Source: Pseudomonadota bacterium (GTDB lineage Bacteria > Bdellovibrionota > Bacteriovoracia > Bacteriovoracales > Bacteriovoracaceae). Taken from it: 8,622 nucleotides of DNA. Of the stretch, positions 1 to 7,800 are shown piece by piece (within the stretch, counting starts at the first letter, position 1; each line of letters opens with the position of its first letter). The DNA is taken from NCBI GenBank assembly GCA_023432655.1, contig JAEYUK010000259.1:1-8622 (forward strand). The letters are read 5' to 3'. A program made the position numbers and the translations under genes. The notes under the pieces are model-generated. The model was not told the DNA's origin, did not search any database, and saw only the letters and a list, made by a program, of their open reading frames with translations.

Positions 1-533
1 AGCGTATTTGACTCATCAATCATAAACCCATCAGGAATAAAGAGCTTCTTACGATGAACCATCGTTTCGGCCACAAAGATACCACGATCCGTGAGATGGT
101 CACGAACGAGCTGGTAATAACTCGTGCGATCGGGATCCGCAGTCAGGCAGTGCAAAAGATGAGAGTCCACTATCAGGTCATATTTTTGCGGAAGGGACAA
201 ATCCGGATGAGTCACGTCTCCCACAATCGTTTTAACTTCAAGGCCTGCCAGTGAAAAAACTTTCTCGGCCTGCTCCAGCGCAGAGGGTGAGAAATCCACC
301 ACTGTCACTTGGGCCCCAAGTTTGGCCAATAGGAGGGCGACACCCCCTCTCCCCGCTCCTGTTTCCAGAACAGTCAGATCATTCCAGTCAACTTCTGACA
401 AGAACCGATTTTTTGATTCGATGGCAAAATTATAAAGTCCCTTGGAGTAAGTAGTGACTTCAGAAAGAAGTTCCTCAGGGGAACGACTTTTTTCGGATTG
501 ATAGGACTCTTCGTAGTACGGCTGTAAACTCAT
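1..533 (-). CDS. Class I SAM-dependent methyltransferase, 3' end cut by window edge
   Basis: The first 177 codons are present and the C-terminus lies outside the window. Residues 55-74 form the Rossmann motif I, with the E-x-G-x-G-x-G pattern at E57, G59, G61 and G63 that binds S-adenosylmethionine. An acidic residue at the end of the second strand (D80 in VTVVDFS) would contact the ribose, G105-D106 is the motif III-like GDV, and the segment DLIVDSHLLHCL (119-130) is motif IV with the hydrophobic strand. This is the layout of the broad Methyltransf_11/25 type; the substrate (small molecule, lipid or protein) cannot be told. The start is the first ATG in the frame. It has no Shine-Dalgarno sequence, only a run of T residues, with a possible -10 hexamer 8 nt upstream. 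It is divergent from the hydrolase gene across 25 bp. Fold assignment is firm; function beyond methyl transfer is unknown. Confidence 0.85.
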   Translation of the reverse strand, partial: MSLQPYYEESYQSEKSRSPEELLSEVTTYSKGLYNFAIESKNRFLSEVDWNDLTVLETGAGRGGVALLLAKLGAQVTVVDFSPSALEQAEKVFSLAGLEVKTIVGDVTHPDLSLPQKYDLIVDSHLLHCLTADPDRTSYYQLVRDHLTDRGIFVAETMVHRKKLFIPDGFMIDESNT

Positions 534-558
534 TAAAAAAAGTGTAAGATGTTTATCT
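534..558. promoter_or_regulatory. 25-bp divergent promoter region with back-to-back -10-like hexamers
   Basis: The gap between the two divergent start codons is only 25 bp, so at least part of both promoters must lie in coding sequence. On the plus strand TAAGAT (545-550) ends 9 nt before the hydrolase ATG. On the minus strand TACACT (546 to 541) ends 8 nt before the methyltransferase ATG. Each matches TATAAT at 4 of 6 positions. Usual -10 to +1 spacing would put both transcription starts at or just before the ATG, implying leaderless or near-leaderless mRNAs; neither gene has a Shine-Dalgarno sequence. No convincing -35 element was found on either side. This is inferred from spacing only. 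Confidence 0.35.
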
Positions 559-1311
559 ATGACAAAGCAACACTTTTACTTAATTCGCGGCTTGATTCGA
601 GAAAAAGGCCATTGGGGAAATTTCCACGAATATCTAAAGAATGATTTTCCTGAATCCCTTATCACAGCTCTGGATATTCCCGGTGCTGGTGAATATTTTA
701 AATCATCATCGCCTCTGACTATTGGTAAAATGGTTGAACTCATGAGGCAGGATTACCTGAAGTCACGGATCCCTGGAGAAAAATCCTACCTCGTTTCCAT
801 TTCACTGGGAGGAATGATTAGTGTGGAATGGATGAAACGTTATCCGCATGACTTCATGAATGCGACACTGATCAATACCAGTATGGGAGGAATTTCCCCA
901 ATTCATCACCGATTAAGACCTCAGGCCCTGGTGCACTTATTAAAAATACCCTGCTTAAAAGGAAGACAAAAAGAAGCTTCTATCATCGATCTTATTTGTA
1001 ATAATAAATCATTCTATGATGAGACACTTAATCTTTGGGATGAGATACAAAAATCCAGACCAGTATCTTTGTCCAATGCTTTAAGGCAACTCTACGCCGC
1101 CGCCACTTACCTTCCGGGAAACTTTGTCCCGCCAATACCAGTTCAACTTCTCGCTGGAACCGATGATCGGATGGTAAATGTTAACTGCTCCCGAAGCATA
1201 GCGGCCCGTTGGGGAGTTCCCTTAAGTGAACACCCTACTGCCGGTCATGACCTGACAGTGGATGATTCACCGTGGGTGAGTTCAAAGATTAAGGAATTTA
1301 TTGCACCTTAA
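559..1311 (+). CDS. Alpha/beta hydrolase (esterase-like, Abhydrolase_6 type), substrate unknown
   Basis: A complete 250-aa protein of normal length for a single-domain alpha/beta hydrolase, with no signal peptide, so probably cytoplasmic. The N-terminus LIRGLIRE (8-15) followed by HWG has the strand and oxyanion-hole loop (R10-G11-L12) in place of the more common HG. The nucleophile elbow is S80-I-S82-L-G84-G85, so Ser82 is the likely nucleophile and the usual first Gly of G-x-S-x-G is Ser. The acid is probably D203 in AGTDDRMV, with the typical G-x-x-D-x-x-V spacing, and the catalytic His is H230 in AGHDL. The triad is therefore intact in order. Residues of about 115-185 form the variable cap. 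The start has no Shine-Dalgarno sequence. The stop lies inside the 3' end of the convergent paralogue B gene. Family is confident; substrate is not predictable. Confidence 0.88.
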   Translation: MTKQHFYLIRGLIREKGHWGNFHEYLKNDFPESLITALDIPGAGEYFKSSSPLTIGKMVELMRQDYLKSRIPGEKSYLVSISLGGMISVEWMKRYPHDFMNATLINTSMGGISPIHHRLRPQALVHLLKIPCLKGRQKEASIIDLICNNKSFYDETLNLWDEIQKSRPVSLSNALRQLYAAATYLPGNFVPPIPVQLLAGTDDRMVNVNCSRSIAARWGVPLSEHPTAGHDLTVDDSPWVSSKIKEFIAP

Positions 1312-4300
1312 GTTCTAATTCCAGGGCTTCCCGAGTAAAGACTCTTCTTACGGGATTAATCTTCTGACCATTATTATCCCGAACCTGATACACAAGTTGG
1401 TTATCTTTCTTTTCTAGTTTTACTTCAAAAGGTGGATTTTCTCCGTTTTGAAGAACCAGAATAATTTCACCAATCTTTTCAAGTTTTTCCAATTGGTCTT
1501 TCGGAATGCTCTTTTCAATTTGACTTAAATTAAGAGCACCTGGATTTGACTGAAGTAGCCTGTACTGCTCGTCGCTCACTGGTAGAGTTATAGCATTGGG
1601 AGCGAGCTGACCTCCCTTAGCACTTGAATCGATGGTGATCGATCCATCAGCATGACGGCGTAAATTAACAAGTTTCGCTTGTTCTCGATCAAGGGAATCA
1701 GAGGAGGTTGAAGAAACTGCCCCTGAACTAGATGATGATCTTTGCACACTGGCCGAAGCACCTCCACCGTTACCACCGGTGTTGAATTGAGACTCTTTCA
1801 CACTGGCAGGGCCCCTAAAAGTATCTTCAGCAAGATTTCCCCCATGAGAACCCATTGTAGTAAATCCCGAAGCAGATCGTACTTTTACCTTTTCCTGGAA
1901 GTCCTCTTCGCTTTGTTTGGGAGCAGTTGGATTATTCTGTGCCACTTGCGCCAGCTGAGTTGTTTGTTGGTTCGAAATGGCATTATTAAGAATCTTATAC
2001 TGATCATCAGTTAATTTACGTTGCTGCTCCAAAAGAGTTTCAAGGGCCGCAATTTTAGCTTTTAGCCCTGCCTCAGAATCTTGACCAGCAGTACTTGAAG
2101 ATTCATTACTACGTTTAAACTCATTTAATTCTTCTCTCCACTGTCCAAGAAGCTCTTCTTTAGTGCTCCTAGGTAATTTATCAACTTTTTCTCTATCAGC
2201 TTCAGTAATCTCCTGAGGTCTGATTAAATTTGAATAATTAGTGAAATCCTCACTATAGGAATTTGAGTTTGTAGTTGGCGAACTATTCAGTTTTGCCGTT
2301 TCAACCACATTGGTGAGATTTGACAACATTCCAGCGCCTTCAAACTTATCCTCTTTATCACCAGTTGACGGCATCGCCACACTTCCACCAAAACTTTCGA
2401 GGTCGCTGACGAATCTTTCTAAACCTTTTACGTCTCGGATAATTCCAGCATCGCTGTTGGCAATTTCTTTGGCATCTCTTACAGTCCTGTTGCTGGTAGG
2501 ACGGGATTTAATAAGTCGTATGGCATTGTTTACCATATCGATATCAGCAGTAGTAGCTCCGCCGGCCACGACAGCTTCCCCGTGATCTTCTTCAAAGACT
2601 TTACGGAGGGCCATAATGTTGTCATACGATCTGTTTTTACATCGACTATCACCACTATTGGCCTTACAAAATGAATCCCGAAAACTATTAAAACTTATGT
2701 TCTGTTTGCCATCCTTTCCTTTACGAGGAATGGAGCAGAAGGCATCATTAAAAGATTTAAAATCTTGGTTTTTATCTATGTCGGGTTCGAAATAGTTTTT
2801 ATAGGTAATGCTCTTCACTTTTTCTTCGCCGTTTGGAAGGATCTCATTCCTATGCATTTTTCTTGCAAGTTGCAGCTGTGCTTTTTTTACAACCGGACAG
2901 TACACTGCATAAGTCTGAACACAACGATCATCAGTTGAACGGGAACTGTATGAACTTTCCACCGCCCGACACTCTCCGGGATTGATAAAATTATTAGCTT
3001 TTGTCTCAGGGTCCACACTTATAACTTCGTTAAAAACAAAGTTTTCCAGATCGGCCTGATTTAGAGGCACTTTTTCTTGAGGAATAGGATTATCAATAAA
3101 CTCATCAATTAAATGGAAGGTCGACTTTTCTGCCTGAACTTTAGTGAGAAGTGCAACATCCTGATCATTGAAGAAATTCTTCATGTCTTCGTCGAAGGAC
3201 TTCACGTTTTTAAGTACGTCCTCCTGGCATGATGATCTCTGTTCATTAACGCAAGAAGGATTGGCAGGAGTGAAATGTCTTTTTACCAGATCAAAAAGAG
3301 ATCTCTTTTTCTGATCAAGTACATTCCTGGATGTTTTTTCCAGAATATCTTTCATTTCTTTTGATAAAGTTTTTGTCTTTCTGGCGTACTCATCAAAATC
3401 ATGATTTGCGGCCATTAAAGTTTTGAGCATTGGGTTTCGGTGGAGAAACCGTAATTTCTCCCGGATTTCTTCCATCTCCCGCTTACTTTGTTCTGTGTAA
3501 GGGATGGTGTCTCTCTTAACTTTTAACTCTCTCTCGAGTGCAATGTAATCCCATTTCTTAGGTTCAAACGACTTCTCACTCATTAAACTCTTATAAAAAA
3601 CACTGCTGTCAGGAAACTGCTTGTAGGAGAAATACTCTTTGGCCGAAACACATTGACCAGGCTTGAACTCACTTTCCGAAAGTAAGGCCACACTTTTGTT
3701 TTCAATGCTAATATTACCAATCTCTTTTTTTAATTGTTCTTCAAGTTTGGCGTCAGCTTTCTTATTCGAATTAGGATTTGAACCTCTTAGATTCATCGCC
3801 AAATTTGCTGCCTCACCACTTCTGTCGATCAAATAATTTTGAGCATCACCACCCGACTGGAAAATTTGACTAACAAATGGAGTACCATACTTAAGTGTCG
3901 GGTCTTTTGATCTATCCTTCACGGGATTGGCGGGGTCATGATAGAGCATGTGGGCCTGAAACATCATCCCATCCTGAAGGGCAGAAGCTTTCGCTGCCAT
4001 ATCCATCATTTTTTTCTTAATATCATTTTTCATCATGGCATCAGTGCGGGCACCATGATCTCTGCCTTTTTCATAGTCCATGATTCTGGTGACGCCTTCA
4101 TTTTTTGCGTCGTAAAGGCATTGGCAAACGTCCTGATCCATTTGAAAGAGTTGATCCTGCGACAAGACACTCTTATCAATCGTAGAGGGTTTCTTAGCAA
4201 AGCATTTATCAACTTCCCCAACAACGTCTGTGAAATTTTGAAATAGGTCATATTTGGGTAGACAGTCTTCTGAAATCTGGGTCCCTGATAAAAAGCCATC

Positions 4301-4645
4301 ATTGTAGGCCAGCTTTCCATTTCTTAAATACTCTTCCAGCGAATAAGGTGTTTGCTGTTTCATTTCAATCTGTTTCGTCTGGCTATTGTATTGAAGTTTA
4401 CCAACAGCTATTCCTAGTCCAAGGGCCGACGGGATATTTGTTCTGATTCCAGGATTACCAGTTATGATGATCTCATCTTCTTCTTGTGGTTTATAGGCCA
4501 ATGGTCTAATGCTTCCGTTAAGCTCGGCCAGAACATTCACTTCAGGCTCAACTGAACTGGACGCATTCTCCTCGGCCCAAACTGAATGAGACAACAAGGT
4601 TACCGCAATATAAAAAATCATCCTAGAAGCCGAATCTTTCGCCAT
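1298..4645 (-). CDS. Paralogue B: large exported 13-cysteine protein of unknown family
   Basis: I do not recognise a family. The 1115-aa product starts with a Sec signal peptide: R8, hydrophobic MIFYIAVTLL (9-18), and a likely cleavage after SVWA (A24). Residues 128-669 hold all 13 cysteines (128, 148, 174, 176, 332, 465, 473, 559, 575, 583, 637, 660, 669). A heptad-rich segment at 822-894 (around LGQWREELNEFKR and KIAALETLLEQQRKL) is a likely coiled coil. Residues 895-989 are a Ser/Gly/Asn-rich linker. Residues 990-1115 are a conserved cysteine-free domain with several beta-like alternations, ending in ELELKVQ. Order and cysteines match paralogue A upstream. A longer reading from GTG at 4654 adds three residues, but that GTG sits inside the Shine-Dalgarno sequence AGGTGA (4651-4656), which lies 5 nt before the ATG used here. 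Periplasmic or surface location is inferred. There is no room for a terminator before the convergent hydrolase gene. Confidence 0.9.
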   Translation of the reverse strand: MAKDSASRMIFYIAVTLLSHSVWAEENASSSVEPEVNVLAELNGSIRPLAYKPQEEDEIIITGNPGIRTNIPSALGLGIAVGKLQYNSQTKQIEMKQQTPYSLEEYLRNGKLAYNDGFLSGTQISEDCLPKYDLFQNFTDVVGEVDKCFAKKPSTIDKSVLSQDQLFQMDQDVCQCLYDAKNEGVTRIMDYEKGRDHGARTDAMMKNDIKKKMMDMAAKASALQDGMMFQAHMLYHDPANPVKDRSKDPTLKYGTPFVSQIFQSGGDAQNYLIDRSGEAANLAMNLRGSNPNSNKKADAKLEEQLKKEIGNISIENKSVALLSESEFKPGQCVSAKEYFSYKQFPDSSVFYKSLMSEKSFEPKKWDYIALERELKVKRDTIPYTEQSKREMEEIREKLRFLHRNPMLKTLMAANHDFDEYARKTKTLSKEMKDILEKTSRNVLDQKKRSLFDLVKRHFTPANPSCVNEQRSSCQEDVLKNVKSFDEDMKNFFNDQDVALLTKVQAEKSTFHLIDEFIDNPIPQEKVPLNQADLENFVFNEVISVDPETKANNFINPGECRAVESSYSSRSTDDRCVQTYAVYCPVVKKAQLQLARKMHRNEILPNGEEKVKSITYKNYFEPDIDKNQDFKSFNDAFCSIPRKGKDGKQNISFNSFRDSFCKANSGDSRCKNRSYDNIMALRKVFEEDHGEAVVAGGATTADIDMVNNAIRLIKSRPTSNRTVRDAKEIANSDAGIIRDVKGLERFVSDLESFGGSVAMPSTGDKEDKFEGAGMLSNLTNVVETAKLNSSPTTNSNSYSEDFTNYSNLIRPQEITEADREKVDKLPRSTKEELLGQWREELNEFKRSNESSSTAGQDSEAGLKAKIAALETLLEQQRKLTDDQYKILNNAISNQQTTQLAQVAQNNPTAPKQSEEDFQEKVKVRSASGFTTMGSHGGNLAEDTFRGPASVKESQFNTGGNGGGASASVQRSSSSSGAVSSTSSDSLDREQAKLVNLRRHADGSITIDSSAKGGQLAPNAITLPVSDEQYRLLQSNPGALNLSQIEKSIPKDQLEKLEKIGEIILVLQNGENPPFEVKLEKKDNQLVYQVRDNNGQKINPVRRVFTREALELELKVQ
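1301..1678 (-). repeat. Copy 2 of the duplicated C-terminal domain segment (paralogue B codons 990-1115)
   Basis: This encodes the 126-residue C-terminal domain, which aligns without gaps to the segment at 4828-5205. I count 102 identical residues of 126. Nucleotide identity is also high in patches: 21 bases at 1509-1529 recur exactly at 5036-5056. Over a sampled 70-base stretch most differences fall at third codon positions. The repeat reflects tandem gene duplication, not a mobile element. Confidence 0.85.
1964..2182 (-). other. Conserved coiled-coil segment of paralogue B (residues 822-894)
   Basis: The 73 residues align without gaps to residues 759-831 of paralogue A. The two ends are strongly conserved (LGQWR-E/D-EL and LKAKI-ALETLL-QQ-KLT-DQYK), while the middle Ser-rich stretch is not. 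Leucine and isoleucine spacing and a high content of Glu, Lys and Gln suggest a helical hairpin or coiled coil. This is a prediction by eye. Confidence 0.55.
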
Positions 4646-4702
4646 ATTAATCACCTACTTCAATAACCTCTTCGTCAATCTAAAGAAATTCTTGACTATA
4701 GT
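4646..4702 (-). promoter_or_regulatory. Promoter, leader and ribosome binding site of paralogue B
   Basis: Two promoter readings are possible. A sigma70-type -10, TATAGT (4700 to 4695, 5 of 6 matches, within the palindrome ACTATAGT), has no good -35 and would give a leader of about 43 nt. Alternatively, GACGAAGA (4676 to 4669) with TCAA 15 nt upstream is a weak sigma28-like arrangement, matching GCCGATAA at 5 of 8, and gives a leader of about 17 nt. The second is supported only by its similarity to the leader of paralogue A, which has GACGA at nearly the same distance from the ATG. The ribosome binding site AGGTGA (4651-4656) lies 5 nt before ATG 4645 and decides the start. Confidence 0.45.
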
Positions 4703-4770
4703 AGCGACAAACTGTTGAAACTTAGAGCTTAAGCGGTATTACAAGGATTTAGAGGAAAAGGAGTGGCAAA

Positions 4771-4804
4771 GAAAAATGGCAGCGGGAGAGGTAAACTCCC
4801 CCGC
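4771..4804 (-). terminator. Probable intrinsic terminator of paralogue A
   Basis: A GC-rich hairpin begins 20 bp after the stop of paralogue A. The 9-bp stem pairs 4782-4790 with 4796-4804 (GCGGGAGAG against CTCCCCCGC, including one G-U pair) around a 5-nt loop. On the minus strand it is followed by TGCCA and then five T residues (4776 to 4772). The T tract starts about 5 nt after the stem, further than ideal, so termination may be partial and allow some read-through into paralogue B. On the plus strand there is no T tract, so it is one-directional. Confidence 0.65.
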
Positions 4805-4824
4805 GTTCGGGATAATTGGAAAAA

Positions 4825-7800
4825 TCACTGAACTTTTAACTCAAGTTCAAGTGCCTGACGAGTGTAAACACGCTGGACAGGATTCACTTTATTACCTTGA
4901 GGGTCCTGAAGTTGATACACAAGTTTGTTATCTTTCTTTTCAACTTTAACTTCAAACGGCGGATTCTCACCATTTTGAAGGACCAGAATAATTTGACCCG
5001 ATTTTTCAAGCTCAGCAAGTTGTTCTTTAGGAATACTCTTTTCAATTTGACTTAAACTGAGAGCACTCGGGTTAGATTGAAGCAAACGGTACTGCTCATC
5101 TGATACAGGAACGGTAATAGCGTTCGGAGCGACCTGACCACCTTTGGCCGCAGATTCAATTGTAATTGATCCGTCAGGAAAGCGACGAAGGTTAACAAGC
5201 TTGGCCTCTTCCCTTGCTACAGAATCGGCAGAAGCTCTGGCACCAGAGGAAGTAGAAGCTCTCTGAGCAGAGGCTGATCCGATATTACTACTCGAGTTTC
5301 CTTGATTATCTTTAATACTAGCAGGACTTCTCGCCGAATCATCAGAAAGAGTCCCACTCGCCAGAGCGGTTGTCGTAAAACCTGAAGATGATCTAACTCT
5401 AACCTTTTCCATCGTTTCTTTCTCTGTATTTTGTGCTGTTGTTGAAGCTACCGCTTTGGGTGCTTCAATAGCTTGGCGATTGGATATGGCAGTATTTAGG
5501 AGTTTGTACTGATCGGCGGTTAACTTTTGCTGCTGAGTAAGAAGAGTCTCCAGGGCTTCAATTTTGGCCTTTAATTGAGCTTCTCCACTTACATCATAGT
5601 TTGAACTCTCTCTATTTTCACGTTTAAACTCTGAAAGTTCATCCCTCCATTGGCCCAAAATCTCTTCTTTCTGAGTTGTAGAAAGACTTTCAATTTTAGT
5701 TTCTTCCACGGCAGCTTGTGTAAAAGAGGCCATATTTGAGTAAGCTGAAATATCATCATAAGAATTAAACGTAGAGGTACTCGGTTTTAGATTGGTTTCC
5801 GAGACAACGTTAGCAAGGTTATTAAACATCCCTGCCTCTTCATACTTTTGCTTATCATCAGCAGAGGCGAAATCAGTTCCGTTGAAATCATTGAAGAATT
5901 GTTCCAGTGTGCTAGGAAACTCCACATTACGCTCGTTAGCTGCCGCATTAGCAACATTATGTGAAGTATCCTGAATTCCCATATTCCATGTATCAAACAA
6001 CTCTTGCGCCGCTACTGAAGCACGACCGCTTTCAGTTCCTTCATTTCTATTTAGCATATAGTTCTGACGGTACATTTCTCTTAATTTTGCGATATTATCA
6101 AAAGAAGATTTGCTGCAAGCTGCATCGCCACGATTTTTCAGACAATAATCTTCTTTAAATTCAGTAAAACTTTTCTTCCCAGAACCATCTTTCGCGGTTC
6201 GGGGAGTGTTACAGAATTCTTCATTAAATTTTCTTAGCTCATGGTTTTGCTCAATGTCTGGGCTAAAAAAGCTTTGAGTATCCTTTGTAAGTTGTTTTGC
6301 GAGGTAACGGTTGTCCACAATACCTTTAGCAGCATTTTCTTTAGCGATGGCCATGGTTGAACAATATAGGCCATAAGCATCAATACAGCTTACGAGGTCG
6401 AAATTATAACCTTCACTCGCCGGATTACGATTGTGACAGGTGGCCGGATTAAAATTTGTATTATCTAGTACGTATTTCTCGATAGCTTCCTGGGTATAAG
6501 GAACAATTTCATCCGCAACTGATAATGGATCCGACTTAAACTTTTCGATTTCATTGAACATGGATCGTTTGGCCTGTGCATTTGTAAAGAGACCAACTTT
6601 CTCATCTCTAAAAAAGTTATCACTTAAAGCTTTAAATCTTGCATAACTCTCTTTTGCGACAGCTGCTTTACAGCCACTGGGTTTCTGACCACAACTCTTA
6701 TCCGAAGGAGTCAAATTAGCTTTAATAATTTTAAATAACTCAGCCTTTTTATCTTTAATAAACTTACTAGGTGTTGAGGTGAATTTTTTCTTCGTCTCTG
6801 CACTGTCACCTGATAAGTCTTTCATGTAATCTTCATAATCATCACTGGCCGCAAAGAAGTGTTTAATAAATGGATTTCGGTTAAGATAAGTCATTCGTCT
6901 CTGGAGGCCCGCTATAGCTTGCGCATTCTTGTTTTTATCCTTGGTCAGTTCAATCAACTTTTCCTCTAAGACATCATAGTTCCAGTTTCTTTCATCAAAT
7001 TTTTCATCGGCCAGGGCCAGATAGAATTCGTTATCAGAGGGGAGCTGGTTTTTCGCAAGAAATTCCTTCGGCCCAATACACTGACCTTCCTTAAACTCAG
7101 GCTGTGAAATAAGAGCAATGTTAGGCGGATCAATTTTTGTTCTTTGTAAGGCCTGATCAATACTTTTTTGTAATTCAGCATTGGCCTCTTTCTTAACTCC
7201 TGCAACTGAGGAAAAGTGGTCTCCTAAAAATGTTTGTCTACCATGCTGTATTTTACTGGCATCTACTAAATGGCTACTTAATCCATTCACTAATTGACGG
7301 GCCGGACCTTCATTAAAGCTCGAAGTCACAAAGCCACCACTATAAAAAGCTACAACTTTATTTATTTCTTCTGGATTTTCAGTAGTGGGTCTTCTGGAAT
7401 CTCTGAACAGGAGATCCGCCTGAAAGAGCATACTATCTCTTAATGATTCAATGGAGCCTTTTAACGATTTTAAATTCTTATTGATACTTTCTTCAATTTT
7501 CTTATTACCCGCAAGCAACTGATCCTTATGAGTAAGATTCATTCTCTCGACAATTTTAGAGTTGTTATCCGTTTTAAGACAATTACAGACTTGTTCATCA
7601 CCTTTAAGTAAAAGCTCTTCTGAGACCAAAAAGCCTTCATCCTTACCTTGAGTTCTACTCAATTTGGCATCAAAACATTCACCTGTTTTTAAAATAGTTT
7701 CCAAGTCGCCATATTTATCATCTTTTCCGCAAAAGAAAGGGTTATCAAACTGAAGGCGGAAAAAATCAGGAGAAACAACAGTAGGCATTTCTTCGATTTT

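Noticed and set aside
54..454. Two plus-strand ORFs of 66 and 67 codons inside the methyltransferase gene
   Set aside because: The opposite strand encodes a clear SAM-binding domain throughout. These readings have no motifs and are shadows.
1742..4320. Several 60-102 codon ORFs on both strands within paralogue B
   Set aside because: All overlap a single continuous 1115-codon frame conserved with paralogue A. None has a motif or a credible ribosome binding site.
4776..4949. 57-codon plus-strand ORF starting with ATG, preceded by AAGGAG at 4758-4763
   Set aside because: It runs antisense through the terminator hairpin and the strongly conserved C-terminal codons of paralogue A. The AAGGAG is 12 nt from the ATG and the peptide has no recognisable features. 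It is best explained as a shadow of the coding strand.
1301..5205. The direct repeat of the 3' gene ends as a composite transposon or recombination cassette
   Set aside because: The similarity is confined to homologous coding frames and continues at lower level through the whole genes. There are no terminal inverted repeats, target-site duplications or transposase.
5787..7205. Short ORFs on both strands within paralogue A
   Set aside because: Same reason: the paralogue frame is intact and conserved, so these are alternate-frame shadows.
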